A program made the position numbers and the translations under genes. From contig NZ_JAGPBB010000006.1 in the NCBI RefSeq assembly GCF_018063565.1, forward strand, positions 1 through 64,000: DNA of 64,000 nucleotides. The letters are read 5' to 3'. Below the pieces are notes generated by a model, which did not search any database, was not told where the DNA came from, and saw only the letters and a list, made by a program, of their open reading frames with translations. Of this stretch, positions 39,337 through 52,064 are shown one piece after another (within the stretch, counting starts at the first letter, position 1; each line of letters begins with the position of its first letter). The DNA is from Rhodoferax sp. (lineage in GTDB: Bacteria > Pseudomonadota > Gammaproteobacteria > Burkholderiales > Burkholderiaceae_C).

Positions 39337-40524
39337 GTGCTTTTGTCCCTTCAGGGAAACACCCCACCCGCCATCCTGGCGCTCGCAGACGGCACGGTCT
39401 ATATCGGCAATTCCATCGGGGCAGCAGGCTCCACGGTCGGTGAAGTGGTGTTCAACACCTCCATGACCGGTTACCAGGAAATCCTCACCGACCCCAGTTA
39501 TTGCCAGCAGATCGTCACGCTGACTTACCCGCACATTGGCAATACCGGCACCAATGCACAGGACGTGGAGGCTGACAAGGTTCACGCCGCCGGCTTGATC
39601 ATCAAGGATCTGCCGCTGCTGGCCTCCAATTTCCGCTCAACCCAGAGCCTGAGTGACTACCTGGTGACCGAAGGCACGGTGGCCATTGCCAATATCGACA
39701 CACGCCAATTGACGCGCCAGTTGCGCAGCGGTGGCGCACAAAACGGCTGCATTCTGGCGCTGGCAGCCGGTGCGGCAGTGACGTCCCAAGCCATTGCCAA
39801 AGCCCAGGCGCTGGCCAAGACTGCCCCAGCAATGGCAGGTACGGATCTGGCCAAGGTGGTGTCCAGCCCCGAGCGATACACCTGGACCGAGACCGAGTGG
39901 GCCTTGTTCAACCCGGCATTGAATGGTCAGCCCGGCTATGGTGAGCAAGCCAATGCACGGTTTCATGTCGTGGCGTACGACTTTGGCGTGAAGAAAAATA
40001 TCTTGCGCATGTTGGCGCAGCGTGGCTGCCGCGTCACCGTAGTTCCGGCGCAAACTTCCGCGCCAGCGGCAAAGCAACTCCAGCCCGATGGCATCTTTTT
40101 GAGCAACGGCCCGGGTGACCCAGAGCCGTGTGACTACGCCATTGCCGCTGCCGCGGAGTTGATCGACGCCGGCATCCCCACCTTTGGCATCTGCCTGGGG
40201 CATCAGATCATGGCGTTGGCCAGTGGTGCCAAAACCTTCAAGATGAAGTTTGGCCACCATGGCGCCAACCATCCGGTCAAAGACCTGGACAGCGGCCGTG
40301 TGTCCATCACCAGCCAGAACCATGGTTTTGCGGTGGACGAAAAAACCTTGCCCGCCAATCTGCGCCCCACCCATGTCAGCCTGTTTGATGGCACCTTGCA
40401 GGGTCTGGAGCGCACCGACCAACCGGCATTCTGTTTTCAAGGCCACCCCGAGGCGTCACCCGGCCCGCACGATATTGGCTACCTGTTTGACCGCTTCATT
40501 GCTTCGATGGAGGCGCGTGCGTGA
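39337..40524 (+). CDS. carA: Carbamoyl-phosphate synthase small subunit
   Basis: The 395-residue glutaminase subunit supplies ammonia to CarB for carbamoyl phosphate, used in arginine and pyrimidine synthesis. The N-terminal domain starts [19 protein letters not shown] and has [25 protein letters not shown]. The class-I amidotransferase domain has the nucleophile in FGICLGHQ and the His-Glu in [13 protein letters not shown] choose GTG 39337, which has GGAG seven bases upstream; an in-frame ATG at 39304 would add 11 residues. The stop overlaps the exporter gene (GTGA). Confidence 0.95.
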   Translation: MLLSLQGNTPPAILALADGTVYIGNSIGAAGSTVGEVVFNTSMTGYQEILTDPSYCQQIVTLTYPHIGNTGTNAQDVEADKVHAAGLIIKDLPLLASNFRSTQSLSDYLVTEGTVAIANIDTRQLTRQLRSGGAQNGCILALAAGAAVTSQAIAKAQALAKTAPAMAGTDLAKVVSSPERYTWTETEWALFNPALNGQPGYGEQANARFHVVAYDFGVKKNILRMLAQRGCRVTVVPAQTSAPAAKQLQPDGIFLSNGPGDPEPCDYAIAAAAELIDAGIPTFGICLGHQIMALASGAKTFKMKFGHHGANHPVKDLDSGRVSITSQNHGFAVDEKTLPANLRPTHVSLFDGTLQGLERTDQPAFCFQGHPEASPGPHDIGYLFDRFIASMEARA

Positions 40525-41198
40525 GCTTTTATGGCGTGACTGACCTGTGGACCTACGTGGTGGGTGCCTTTGGCATCATCCTGCTGCCCGGTCCCAATTC
40601 GTTGTACGTGCTGAGTGTGGCCACTGCACGCGGCGTGCGTGCCGGGTTTCAGGGGGCTTATGGCGTTTTTGTCGGCGACACGGTGTTGCTGCTATGTACT
40701 GCCCTGGGCGCGGCCAGCCTGTTGCGCACGCATCCGGCGCTGTTCATGGTGGTGAAGTATGTTGGTGCGGCCTATCTGTTCTGGATCGGGCTGAATTTGC
40801 TGTCGGGCGCGCTCAAGGGGCTGCGCCGCCCGGCTGATGCACCGGTAGTGGTCAGCGCTGAGGCCGCTTCCCCGGTGGCCACAGCAGCCCATCTACAGCG
40901 GCCGTTTCGTCGCGCGCTGGTCATCAGCCTGCTCAACCCCAAGGCGATTTTGTTTTTGCTGTCGTTTTTTGTGCAGTTTATTGATCCGGCCTACGCCCAG
41001 CCCGAGGTGCCGTTTCTGATTTTGAGCGTCATTTTGATGGGCTTCAGCGCGGCCTACCTCACGGTGCTGATTTTTGCAGGCGCCCGATTGGCACAAACCT
41101 TCAGCCAGCGCAAACGACTGTCGGGTGGCCTGTCGAGCCTGGTGGGTGGCCTGTTTGTGTGGTTTGGCAGCAAACTGGCCACGGCCAGCCTCAGTTGA
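40521..41198 (+). CDS. LysE/RhtB-family amino-acid exporter (LeuE-like)
   Basis: The 225-residue membrane protein has six hydrophobic segments and the LysE-family hallmarks [26 protein letters not shown] near the N-terminus, [11 protein letters not shown], and [18 protein letters not shown] in the middle. Overall it most resembles the leucine exporter LeuE. It is inserted between carA and carB and overlaps the carA stop by four bases, so it is read with the car genes. Why an exporter sits there is unclear. Confidence 0.9.
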   Translation: MSFYGVTDLWTYVVGAFGIILLPGPNSLYVLSVATARGVRAGFQGAYGVFVGDTVLLLCTALGAASLLRTHPALFMVVKYVGAAYLFWIGLNLLSGALKGLRRPADAPVVVSAEAASPVATAAHLQRPFRRALVISLLNPKAILFLLSFFVQFIDPAYAQPEVPFLILSVILMGFSAAYLTVLIFAGARLAQTFSQRKRLSGGLSSLVGGLFVWFGSKLATASLS

Positions 41199-41209
41199 TT
41201 AGTTATAAA

Positions 41210-41256
41210 TAAAGGAGCTGCTTGCGCTTATAAAGATTGGGCTAGAGGCAGTTTTA
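41210..41256 (+). repeat. Dispersed repeat, copy 8 (best preserved; fills carB leader)
   Basis: GGAGCTGCTTGCGCTTATA, then GATTGGGCTAGAGGC, then AGTTTT. This is the clearest copy in the window and the one I used as reference. It starts about 10 bp after the leuE-like stop and ends 11 bp before the carB start codon. Confidence 0.7.
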
Positions 41257-41266
41257 ATACAAAATT

Positions 41267-44566
<3,300 letters not shown>

Positions 44567-44640
44567 ACGCATGGGGCGTCATGAGATTCTGAGCAGCGAA
44601 TCTGGTTGAAGTCGAGGCTTTCGCGGCATAATCCGCGTTC

Positions 44641-44675
44641 ACCGCCGCACGGTAACGTTCGGCGGTTTCATTTTG
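44641..44675 (+). promoter_or_regulatory. Hairpin plus T-rich tail in greA leader
   Basis: ACCGCCG (44641-44647) pairs with CGGCGGT (44660-44666), followed by TTCATTTTG. A CATAAT at 44627-44632 could be a -10 box whose transcript would start at the foot of this hairpin. It could be the carB terminator or an attenuating leader structure of greA. Confidence 0.45.
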
Positions 44676-44703
44676 TAGCATTTGATTTTTCACGGAGTTG
44701 ACA

Positions 44704-45180
44704 GTGGCGACCCTTCCCATCACCAAGCGCGGCGCAGAGGCGCTCAAAGCCGAATTGCATCGGCTCAAGACGATCGAGCGTCCCACCGTCATCAACGCCA
44801 TTTCGGAAGCCCGCGCGCAAGGCGACCTGAGTGAAAACGCCGAGTACGACGCTGCCAAAGACAAACAGGCCTTTGTCGAAGGCCGCATTCAGGAGCTTGA
44901 AGGCAAGCTGTCGGCGGCCCAGATCATTGACCCTGCAGCGCTTGATGCGGGCGGGCGCGTGGTGTTTGGTGCCACCGTTGAGCTGGAGGATGAGAACAGC
45001 GGTGACAAGGTCACCTATCAGATCGTCGGCGAAGACGAGGCCGATATCAAACTGGGTCGGCTCAACATCAACAGCCCGATTGCCCGGGCACTCATCAGCA
45101 AGGAAGAGGGCGATGTGGCTGAATTTCAGGCACCCGGCGGTTTGCGTCGCTACGAGGTCGTCAGCGTCAGCTACATCTAA
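44704..45180 (+). CDS. greA: Transcription elongation factor GreA
   Basis: The 158-residue factor rescues backtracked RNA polymerase. The N-terminal coiled coil ITKRGAEALKAELHRLKTIERP to GDLSENAEYDAAKDKQAFVE carries the tip acidic residues (DLSENAEYDAAK). The C-terminal FKBP-like domain ends DVAEFQAPGGLRRYEVVSVSYI. The start is GTG 44704, with GGAG upstream at good spacing; it gives the usual MATLPITKRG start. It lies 137 bases after carB. Confidence 0.96.
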   Translation: MATLPITKRGAEALKAELHRLKTIERPTVINAISEARAQGDLSENAEYDAAKDKQAFVEGRIQELEGKLSAAQIIDPAALDAGGRVVFGATVELEDENSGDKVTYQIVGEDEADIKLGRLNINSPIARALISKEEGDVAEFQAPGGLRRYEVVSVSYI

Positions 45181-45195
45181 GCCGGTAGTCCCAAG

Positions 45196-45633
45196 TTGAG
45201 GCAGGTGCTGGCTCGCGGCTCGGTCTGGATTGCTGCGCTGTGGTGGGGCAGTCTGAGCACGGTTGGTTTCTATGTGGTGCCCATGCTGTTTGCGCACCTG
45301 CCGTCACCCGCATTGGCCGGGAACATGGCGGCCAAGCTGTTTGCAGCGCAAACCTGGGTGGCGGTGGTGTGCGGCCTCTTGCTGCTGCTGAATGACAGGG
45401 AAAATCAACCTCTAGCCCAATCAGGACGTACACATAGCGCTACTGTTTTTATTATCCTCGGGATGCTGCTTGCGTTGCTGTCAGAGTTTGCGGTGGCACC
45501 GCGCATCATCGCCCGCGACAACCTGCGCCTGTGGCACAGCGTGGGCACCGGTTTATATGTGCTGCAGTGGGTTTGCGCCGGTGTGGTATTTGCGCGTTTG
45601 CAGCGGCAAAACGGCGCAGTGGCTCAATCCTGA
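45196..45633 (+). CDS. DUF4149 domain membrane protein
   Basis: The 145-residue protein has four hydrophobic segments and the DUF4149 look: SVWIAALWWGSLSTVGFYVVPMLFAHLPSPALAGNMAAKLF, ending FAVAPRIIARDNLRLWHSVGTGLYVLQ. The function is unknown. It follows greA by 15 bases. A TTG at 45196 or a GTG at 45205 are the possible starts, neither with a strong site. Residues about 69-86 (ENQPLAQSGRTHSATVFI) come from a repeat copy in frame, between two helices. The 3' end overlaps yhbY by ten bases. Confidence 0.8.
   Translation: MRQVLARGSVWIAALWWGSLSTVGFYVVPMLFAHLPSPALAGNMAAKLFAAQTWVAVVCGLLLLLNDRENQPLAQSGRTHSATVFIILGMLLALLSEFAVAPRIIARDNLRLWHSVGTGLYVLQWVCAGVVFARLQRQNGAVAQS
45401..45455 (-). repeat. 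Dispersed repeat, copy 9 (in frame inside DUF4149 gene)
   Basis: On the minus strand it reads GTAGCGCTATGTG, then CCTGATTGGGCTAGAGG, then TTGATTTT, carrying the exact GGGCTAGAGG core. It codes for the loop between helices 2 and 3 of the protein. Confidence 0.65.
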
Positions 45634-46097
45634 TTGCGTTTCTTGATGCTGACGGGCTTCTTTTTCGCGCGCTTGATCTGGCCACCAGTGGTCAGCCGCT
45701 GGTTGCCCAGCACGCGCAGGGTTTTCACCTCGGGGCGCTGGCCACCGCGCTTGCTGAATTTGAGCACTTTGACGTCGCGCGGACCCGGCATGCGGTCTTC
45801 GTCCAGCACTTTCTCGCGCTCGGGCATGGGACGCCACAGCACCAGCAATTTGCCGATATGCTGGATCGGTGCCGCGTTAAGCTCATCGGCCAGGGTGGCC
45901 AGCATCGCGTCGCGGGCTGCGCGCTCGTCTGAAAACACGCGTACCTTGATCAGGCCATGCGCCTTGAGGGCAGCATCGGTTTCTTTCTTGACCGCGTCGG
46001 TCAGGCCGTCGCCGCCGATCATGACAACCGGGTCCAGGTGATGGGCATCGGCGCGGTGCACTTTGCGCTGCGCAGGGGTAAGTTGAATTTGGGGCAT
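45624..46097 (-). CDS. yhbY: YhbY-type CRS1/CRM RNA-binding protein
   Basis: The 157-residue protein has the CRM domain at the N-terminus: LTPAQRKVHRADAHHLDPVVMIGGDGLTDAVKKE, then KVRVFSDERAARDAMLATLADELNAAPIQHIGKLLVLWRP. A basic tail of about 60 residues follows (ending IKRAKKKPVSIKKRNQD), longer than in E. coli YhbY (97 aa). The family binds pre-50S particles. The ATG at 46097 is divergent from rlmE with 38 bases between them. Confidence 0.92.
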   Translation of the reverse strand: MPQIQLTPAQRKVHRADAHHLDPVVMIGGDGLTDAVKKETDAALKAHGLIKVRVFSDERAARDAMLATLADELNAAPIQHIGKLLVLWRPMPEREKVLDEDRMPGPRDVKVLKFSKRGGQRPEVKTLRVLGNQRLTTGGQIKRAKKKPVSIKKRNQD

Positions 46098-46135
46098 GGC
46101 CGTATTATCGGTGACGCCAAACTCTTTGGAATTCC

Positions 46136-46804
46136 ATGAAATCAGCAGTGAAAAGCAGCAAGGTGAATCGGGCATGGCTGAACGACCATGTCAACGACAC
46201 CTACGTCAAACTGGCGCAAAAGGACGGCTATCGTGCTCGGGCCGCCTACAAGCTCAAGGAGATTGACGAAACTCTGCGCCTGATCGAACCTGGCCATCTG
46301 GTGGTGGACCTGGGTTCTGCCCCTGGAGCCTGGAGTCAGTACGCACGGCGCAAACTCTCACCCAGAACGGCAACCGGCGGTGGTGCCGCAGCTGGCGCAT
46401 TGAATGGTCGGATCATCGCGCTGGACATCTTGCCCATGGAGCCAATCGAAGACGTACTGTTCATTCAAGGCGACATCCACGACGATGCAGTGCTGGCGCA
46501 ACTGGCCAACCAGATGCAGGGGCAACGGGCCGATGTGGTGCTGTCGGACATGGCGCCCAATCTCTCGGGTATCGCGTCGAGCGACGCTGCGCGCATTGAG
46601 TTATTGGTGGAACTGGCGTTGGCGTTTGCTCAGGACCATTTGAAGCCGCAGGGTGCGCTGGTGGCCAAGGTCTTTCATGGCGCGAGTTACGAACCGTTGT
46701 TCAAACGCTTCAATGACGTGTTTGCCAGCGTCAAGCGCATCAAGCCCAAAGCCTCGCGCGACAAGTCGGCTGAGACTTTTTTTGTGGGCAAGACGCTCAG
46801 ATAA
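46136..46804 (+). CDS. rlmE: 23S rRNA (U2552-2'-O)-methyltransferase RlmE
   Basis: The 222-residue Rossmann methyltransferase has the K-D-K-E tetrad in place: lysine in [12 protein letters not shown], aspartate in [13 protein letters not shown], lysine in [10 protein letters not shown] and glutamate in AETFFVGK. The SAM motif is [15 protein letters not shown]. It modifies U2552 late in 50S assembly. The gene pair rlmE-ftsH is the same as in E. coli (rrmJ-ftsH). A Gly/Ala-rich loop after [12 protein letters not shown] is a small insertion typical of beta-proteobacterial versions. Confidence 0.96.
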   Translation: MKSAVKSSKVNRAWLNDHVNDTYVKLAQKDGYRARAAYKLKEIDETLRLIEPGHLVVDLGSAPGAWSQYARRKLSPRTATGGGAAAGALNGRIIALDILPMEPIEDVLFIQGDIHDDAVLAQLANQMQGQRADVVLSDMAPNLSGIASSDAARIELLVELALAFAQDHLKPQGALVAKVFHGASYEPLFKRFNDVFASVKRIKPKASRDKSAETFFVGKTLR

Positions 46805-46928
46805 TGTGCATTTCCATGCAAAGGCTGTGGCTGATACGTCAAAACCACGGTGCGTGTTTGAGTGAACCGCCTAAAATCCCGGCCTAGATTCGGTGTGAAT
46901 CTGTCATGAGTCCCTATTGGAGTTTCGC

Positions 46929-48851
46929 TTGAACAATCCGTGGTTTTCCAAAATTGCTGTCTGGCTGGTTATTGCGATGGTATTGTTCACTGTTTTCAAG
47001 CAGTTTGACACCCGTCCCAGCGTGGGCGCCGGTTATCTGGGCTACTCTGATTTTCTGGATGAAGTACGCAACAACCGGATCAAAAGCGCCGTCATTCAGG
47101 AAGGCCAAAGCGGCACCGAAATCATCGCTGTGACCACCGATGATCGTAAAGTGCGCACCACTGCGACCTACCTGGATCGGGGGTTGGTGGGTGACCTGAT
47201 CGCCAATGATGTGAAGTTTGATGTGCGCCCGCGCGAAGAAGGCTCGTTGCTGATGACGCTGCTGGTGAGCTGGGGCCCGATGCTGCTGCTGATCGGGGTG
47301 TGGATTTATTTCATGCGCCAGATGCAGGGCGGTGGCAAGGGCGGGGCCTTCAGTTTTGGCAAGAGCAAGGCGCGTCTGCTCGACGAGAACACCAACACCG
47401 TGACCTTCGCCGACGTGGCAGGGTGCGACGAGGCCAAGGAAGAGGTCAAGGAGGTGGTTGACTTCTTGAAAGATCCGGCCAAATTCCAGAAACTCGGCGG
47501 TCGCATTCCGCGCGGTTTGCTGTTGGTTGGCCCCCCCGGTACCGGCAAGACCTTGCTGGCCAAGAGCATTGCCGGCGAAGCCAAAGTGCCATTCTTTTCC
47601 ATCTCTGGATCGGACTTTGTCGAAATGTTTGTGGGCGTCGGTGCCAGCCGTGTGCGCGATATGTTCGAGAACGCCAAGAAAAATGCGCCCTGCATCATTT
47701 TTATCGACGAAATCGACGCGGTCGGTCGCCAGCGGGGCGCAGGCCTTGGGGGGGGCAATGACGAACGTGAACAGACCCTCAACCAGATGCTGGTCGAGAT
47801 GGACGGCTTCGAGACCAATCTGGGGGTGATTGTGGTGGCGGCCACCAACCGTCCTGACATTCTGGATGCAGCCCTGCTGCGCCCCGGTCGTTTTGACCGC
47901 CAGGTGTACGTGACACTCCCCGACATTCGTGGTCGTGAGCAGATTCTGAATGTGCACATGCGCAAAATTCCCCTGAACCAGGATGTCAATGCCGGGGTGA
48001 TTGCCCGTGGCACGCCCGGCATGAGTGGTGCTGATCTGGCCAACCTGTGCAACGAAGCCGCGTTGATGGCGGCACGGCGCAATGCCCGCACGGTGGAAAT
48101 GCAGGACTTCGAGAAGGCCAAGGACAAAATCCTGATGGGACCCGAGCGCAAGAGCATGGTCATGCCCGAAGAGGAGCGCCGCAACACCGCTTACCACGAA
48201 TCCGGTCACGCCCTGATTGGCAAACTGCTGCCCAAGTGTGACCCGGTGCACAAGGTCACGATCATCCCGCGCGGGCGTGCGCTGGGTGTGACCATGAGTC
48301 TGCCCGCGCAAGACCGCTACAGCTACGACAAGGACTACATGCTGAACCAGATCAGCATGCTGTTTGGCGGGCGCATCGCCGAAGAAGTGTTCATGAACCA
48401 GATGACCACCGGTGCCAGCAATGATTTTGAACGTGCCACGCACATCGCCCGTGACATGGTGATGCGCTATGGCATGACCGCCGCCCTGGGGCCGATGGTT
48501 TATGCTGAAAACGAAGGTGAAGTATTTTTGGGTCGATCTGTGACCAAAACCACCAACATGAGTGAAGACACCATGCAAAAGGTCGATGCCGAAGTGCGCC
48601 GCATCATCGACGAGCAGTACGCCCTGGCGCGTCGCCTGATCGAAGAGCATAGCGACAACATGCACGCCATGGCGAAGGCATTGCTGGAATGGGAAACCAT
48701 CGACAGCGACCAGCTCGACGACATCATGGCCGGCAAAGAACCAAGACCGCCGAAAGACTGGAGTCCTCGTCTGCCGCCCACTGGCTCTGAGGGTGGCACT
48801 GGCGGCGGCACCCCAGCGGTGAAGACTGACACGGCGCCACACGCCGCCTGA
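46929..48851 (+). CDS. ftsH: ATP-dependent zinc metalloprotease FtsH
   Basis: The 640-residue membrane AAA protease has an N-terminal helix ([17 protein letters not shown]), a periplasmic domain and a second helix ([18 protein letters not shown]). The AAA core follows ([25 protein letters not shown], second region of homology [20 protein letters not shown]), then the M41 protease with HESGH at about residue 423. It degrades unassembled membrane proteins and regulators such as LpxC. The start is TTG 46929 with TTGGAG six bases upstream, giving the family start [11 protein letters not shown]. Confidence 0.96.
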   Translation: MNNPWFSKIAVWLVIAMVLFTVFKQFDTRPSVGAGYLGYSDFLDEVRNNRIKSAVIQEGQSGTEIIAVTTDDRKVRTTATYLDRGLVGDLIANDVKFDVRPREEGSLLMTLLVSWGPMLLLIGVWIYFMRQMQGGGKGGAFSFGKSKARLLDENTNTVTFADVAGCDEAKEEVKEVVDFLKDPAKFQKLGGRIPRGLLLVGPPGTGKTLLAKSIAGEAKVPFFSISGSDFVEMFVGVGASRVRDMFENAKKNAPCIIFIDEIDAVGRQRGAGLGGGNDEREQTLNQMLVEMDGFETNLGVIVVAATNRPDILDAALLRPGRFDRQVYVTLPDIRGREQILNVHMRKIPLNQDVNAGVIARGTPGMSGADLANLCNEAALMAARRNARTVEMQDFEKAKDKILMGPERKSMVMPEEERRNTAYHESGHALIGKLLPKCDPVHKVTIIPRGRALGVTMSLPAQDRYSYDKDYMLNQISMLFGGRIAEEVFMNQMTTGASNDFERATHIARDMVMRYGMTAALGPMVYAENEGEVFLGRSVTKTTNMSEDTMQKVDAEVRRIIDEQYALARRLIEEHSDNMHAMAKALLEWETIDSDQLDDIMAGKEPRPPKDWSPRLPPTGSEGGTGGGTPAVKTDTAPHAA

Positions 48852-48871
48852 CCGTTTTAACCACATTGAAG

Positions 48872-48892
48872 CGGGGCTGCGGCCCCGTTTTT
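48872..48892 (+). terminator. Rho-independent terminator after ftsH
   Basis: CGGGGC-TGCG-GCCCCG followed by five T residues, 20 bases after the ftsH stop. The T-run ends only three bases before the folP start codon. Confidence 0.85.
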
Positions 48893-48895
48893 CGT

Positions 48896-49756
48896 ATGTA
48901 CTGGCAAACCACCCGATTTCGCGTTGACCTGAGCACCCCGAAAGTGATGGGGATTGTGAATGTCACGCCCGACTCATTTTCCGACGGTGGTGCGCACTAC
49001 TCTGCTGCTGCGTCGCTGCGGCATTGTGAGCAGCTGGTTCTGGAGGGTGCCGATTTACTGGACATCGGCGGTGAGTCGACCCGTCCTGGTGCCACACCGC
49101 TTGCGCTGGAGGACGAACTGGCACGGGTGCTGCCGGTGGTGCGTGAGGCAGTGCGTCTGGGAGTACCGGTGTCGGTTGATACCTACAAACCGCAGGTCAT
49201 GCAGGCGGTGCTCGATCTGGGTGCTGACATCATCAACGATGTTTGGGCTTTGCGTTGGTCTCCTGATTCTGCGGCGCCGAGCGCAGCACAGGCCATTGCG
49301 GGTCATCCCAACTGTGGCGTCTGTCTGATGCATATGCATCTGGAGCCACAAACCATGCAGGTCTCACCGATGCACGGGGATGTGGTGCCACAAGTACTCT
49401 GTTTTCTAGAGCGTTCAGCAAATACAGTTATTGGGCTAGGGATCGATAAGACCCGAATTTTGTTGGACCCCGGCATTGGTTTTGGAAAGACCGTGGCGCA
49501 GAACTTCGCCTTGTTGTCGCGGCAACGTGAACTGCTGGCTGCCGGCTACCCGCTGTTGCTCGGGTGGTCGCGCAAGTCATCCTTGGCGGGTATGACCGTG
49601 AGCGGCGCTGCGGCTACGGGTCTTGATGTCCATCAACGCTTGGTGCCAAGTCTTGCGGCAGCCTTGCTGGCAGTGCAGCGCGGAGCCTCGGTAGTGCGGG
49701 TACACGATGTGAAAGAAACCGTTCAGATGCTTCGGGTGCTGGAGGCGGCCCGATAA
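48896..49756 (+). CDS. folP: Dihydropteroate synthase
   Basis: The 286-residue TIM-barrel enzyme joins pterin and p-aminobenzoate in folate synthesis. It has [18 protein letters not shown] at residues about 15-32, [48 protein letters not shown] and [12 protein letters not shown]. The ATG at 48896 is set by the family start, but it has no ribosome site: the ftsH terminator ends three bases before it. A repeat-like AT-rich stretch (49407-49447) encodes the [13 protein letters not shown] part. Confidence 0.94.
   Translation: MYWQTTRFRVDLSTPKVMGIVNVTPDSFSDGGAHYSAAASLRHCEQLVLEGADLLDIGGESTRPGATPLALEDELARVLPVVREAVRLGVPVSVDTYKPQVMQAVLDLGADIINDVWALRWSPDSAAPSAAQAIAGHPNCGVCLMHMHLEPQTMQVSPMHGDVVPQVLCFLERSANTVIGLGIDKTRILLDPGIGFGKTVAQNFALLSRQRELLAAGYPLLLGWSRKSSLAGMTVSGAAATGLDVHQRLVPSLAAALLAVQRGASVVRVHDVKETVQMLRVLEAAR
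49407..49447 (+). repeat. Dispersed repeat, copy 10 (in frame inside folP)
   Basis: TAGAGCGTTCAGCAAATACAG, then TTATTGGGCTAGGGATC keeps the GGGCTAG core and the spacing of the family. It encodes a short segment before [12 protein letters not shown]. Confidence 0.45.
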
Positions 49757-49800
49757 TTGCGCTGCACGAGGCACAGATTGAACAAGGGATGGAACACAAC

Positions 49801-51141
49801 ATGAGCAGACAGTATTTTGGAACCGATGGCATCCGCGGCACCGTGGGTAAAAGGCCGATCACGCCCGATTTTGTATTGCATCTGGCCCACGCCGTGGGGC
49901 AAGTACTCAAACGAACCGAGTCACGCCCCACGGTGCTGATCGGCAAGGACACGCGTATTTCGGGCTATATGCTCGAGAGCGCACTGGAGAGTGGTTTCAA
50001 TTCGGCTGGTGTCGATGTGGTGTTGTTGGGTCCCTTGCCAACCCCCGGTGTTGCGTATCTGACGCGGGCGCAACGTGCCTCGCTGGGGGTGGTCATCAGT
50101 GCGAGCCATAACCCGTTTGATGACAACGGGATCAAGTTTTTCAGTGCGCAAGGAACCAAGTTGCCTGATGAGTGGGAGGTCGAGGTCGAAGCGGCGCTGG
50201 CCCAGGATCCGGTGTGGGCGGATTCAGCCAACTTGGGCAAGGCCAGACGACTGGACGATGCAGCAGGCCGCTACATTGAGTTCTGCAAAAGTACGTTTGC
50301 CAACAACCTGACCTTGCGGGGTCTGCGCATTGTGGTGGATGCAGCGCACGGTGCCGCTTACCACATTGCCCCCAAGGTGTTCCACGAGCTGGGTGCCGAG
50401 GTGATCGCGATCGGGTGCGCGCCGGACGGCCTGAACATCAATCAGGGCTTTGGTGCCACCCACCCACAAGCCCTGGTTGAGGCCATCAAGACACATCGTG
50501 CCGATCTGGGTGTCGCGCTGGACGGTGACGCAGACCGGCTGCAGCTGGTTGATGCTCAGGGTCGTTTGTTCAATGGCGATGAACTGCTTTACCTGATGGT
50601 CGATGACCGATTGCGTCGGGGTGAGGCCGTGCCAGGAGCGGTCGGAACACTGATGACCAACATGGCCGTGGAGGTGGCGCTCAGAGCGCGCGGTGTGGCA
50701 TTTGTGCGCGCCAAGGTGGGCGACCGCTATGTACTCGAAGAACTGGAAAAACGTGGCTGGCTGCTTGGCGGCGAAGGCTCGGGGCATCTGCTGGCACTGG
50801 ATAAACACACCACCGGTGACGGCCTGATCTCGACCTTGCAGGTGCTGCAAACCATGGTGCGCAGCGGCAAACAGCTCGCTGAACTGCTGTCTGATGTGCA
50901 GTTGTTTCCGCAAACCCTGCTCAATGTGCGGCTGCAACCGGGCCAGGATTGGCGGGCCAACACCGAGATGGCCGCAGCGCAGCGAGCAGTCGAGGCTGAA
51001 CTGGGTGACAACGGGCGGGTGCTGATTCGCGCCAGTGGCACTGAACCATTGCTACGGGTGATGGTTGAGGCGCGCAGTGCGGAGCTGGCACGCCACTGTG
51101 CCCAGCGCATCGCGCAGACGCTGATGCAGCCGAAGGCCTGA
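49801..51141 (+). CDS. glmM: Phosphoglucosamine mutase
   Basis: The 446-residue enzyme converts glucosamine-6-phosphate to the 1-phosphate for UDP-GlcNAc, which feeds peptidoglycan and, via LpxA, lipid [13 protein letters not shown] opens the protein. The phosphoserine falls at residue 102 in [12 protein letters not shown], the metal loop is [10 protein letters not shown], and the phosphate-binding loop [15 protein letters not shown] is near the end. ATG 49801 gives the family start; the frame extends four codons to 49789. It follows folP by 44 bases as in most proteobacteria. Confidence 0.97.
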   Translation: MSRQYFGTDGIRGTVGKRPITPDFVLHLAHAVGQVLKRTESRPTVLIGKDTRISGYMLESALESGFNSAGVDVVLLGPLPTPGVAYLTRAQRASLGVVISASHNPFDDNGIKFFSAQGTKLPDEWEVEVEAALAQDPVWADSANLGKARRLDDAAGRYIEFCKSTFANNLTLRGLRIVVDAAHGAAYHIAPKVFHELGAEVIAIGCAPDGLNINQGFGATHPQALVEAIKTHRADLGVALDGDADRLQLVDAQGRLFNGDELLYLMVDDRLRRGEAVPGAVGTLMTNMAVEVALRARGVAFVRAKVGDRYVLEELEKRGWLLGGEGSGHLLALDKHTTGDGLISTLQVLQTMVRSGKQLAELLSDVQLFPQTLLNVRLQPGQDWRANTEMAAAQRAVEAELGDNGRVLIRASGTEPLLRVMVEARSAELARHCAQRIAQTLMQPKA

Positions 51142-51146
51142 TCAGC

Positions 51147-51656
51147 ATGTCAATGGCCCCTGCTGACCTGCTGATTGCCCAGGCAGACTATTCGGATCCG
51201 GCGCATATGGATGCCGTGCTGGATTTGCTCGACGCCTATGCACGCGACCCAGCCGGTGGTGGCGAGGGCTTGTCTGCGTACGCCAAGACAAACCTGGCGG
51301 ATGCCCTGCGCCAACGACCCACCTTGTTCAGCGTGCTGGCCTTTGACCGGCGTGCGCAGATGCTGCCGGTGGGACTGGTGAACTGTGTGGAAGGTTTCTC
51401 CACCTTTGCCTGCAAACCGCTGGTCAATGTGCACGACGTGGTGGTCGCCGGGTCACACCGCGGTCTTGGTATTGGCGCGCAGATGCTGGCGACAGTTGAA
51501 CACATTGCGCGCCAACGGGGTGCTTGCAAGTTGACGCTGGAGGTGTTGTCGGGCAATCGGTCGGCGGTTGCACTCTATCAGCGCATCGGTTTCGCCAATT
51601 ACCAGCTTGATCCGGCCATGGGCCACGCCAATTTCATGCAGAAATGGCTCGATTGA
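51147..51656 (+). CDS. GNAT family N-acetyltransferase
   Basis: The 169-residue protein has the GNAT acetyl-CoA fold: VHDVVVAGSHRGLGIGAQMLATVEHIARQRGACKLTLEVL, with the P-loop-like R-G-L-G-I-G, and the end NRSAVALYQRIGF. The substrate is unknown. It begins five bases after the glmM stop, so it is probably read with glmM. In many Burkholderiales the pst genes are expected here. Confidence 0.88.
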   Translation: MSMAPADLLIAQADYSDPAHMDAVLDLLDAYARDPAGGGEGLSAYAKTNLADALRQRPTLFSVLAFDRRAQMLPVGLVNCVEGFSTFACKPLVNVHDVVVAGSHRGLGIGAQMLATVEHIARQRGACKLTLEVLSGNRSAVALYQRIGFANYQLDPAMGHANFMQKWLD

Positions 51657-51713
51657 GCGCAGGCAAAGGCCTGGGTTGCCCAGCACCTTGGGTGTGCTTC
51701 CTACAATGGGTTG

Positions 51714-52046
51714 ATGAACTGGCTCACCAAGCTCCCCGGTTATCGGCGTACACCCTACGGTTTTGAGTTGCGCCTGTTGCGCATGATGCCCAACACTTTG
51801 CTGGCAGGGACACTTTTGCCGGCGCTGGCAGCTTGGGCGGCTCGACGCTGGTGGACGGATGGCAGTCTTGCCGAAATTGAGCGCCAGGTGCAGACTTTTG
51901 ACTTTGTGATGATCGGTCTGGTGGTTTTTGTCTGGACGGCCGTGCTAACCGTCGGCATTGGCTGCTTGATCGTCTGGCTCATGAAGGGACCTGCCTACGT
52001 GGCGGATGCGTACCCTCTGCCACACAGCGAAGAGCCCAAACGCTGA
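51714..52046 (+). CDS. Small two-helix membrane protein, unknown function
   Basis: The 110-residue protein begins MNWLTKLPGYRRTPYGFELRLLRMMP, then has two hydrophobic segments (TLLAGTLLPALAAWAA; FVMIGLVVFVWTAVLTVGIGCLIVWLM) and a short polar tail. No family motif is recognised. It lies 57 bases after the GNAT gene and converges on ppx. Confidence 0.7.
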   Translation: MNWLTKLPGYRRTPYGFELRLLRMMPNTLLAGTLLPALAAWAARRWWTDGSLAEIERQVQTFDFVMIGLVVFVWTAVLTVGIGCLIVWLMKGPAYVADAYPLPHSEEPKR

Positions 52047-52064
52047 GCTGGGCGTTGGCTCACT

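Noticed and set aside
46914-48866. Minus-strand frame of 650 codons opposite ftsH
   Set aside because: Antisense shadow of ftsH; composition is His- and Gln-rich and no family motif appears.
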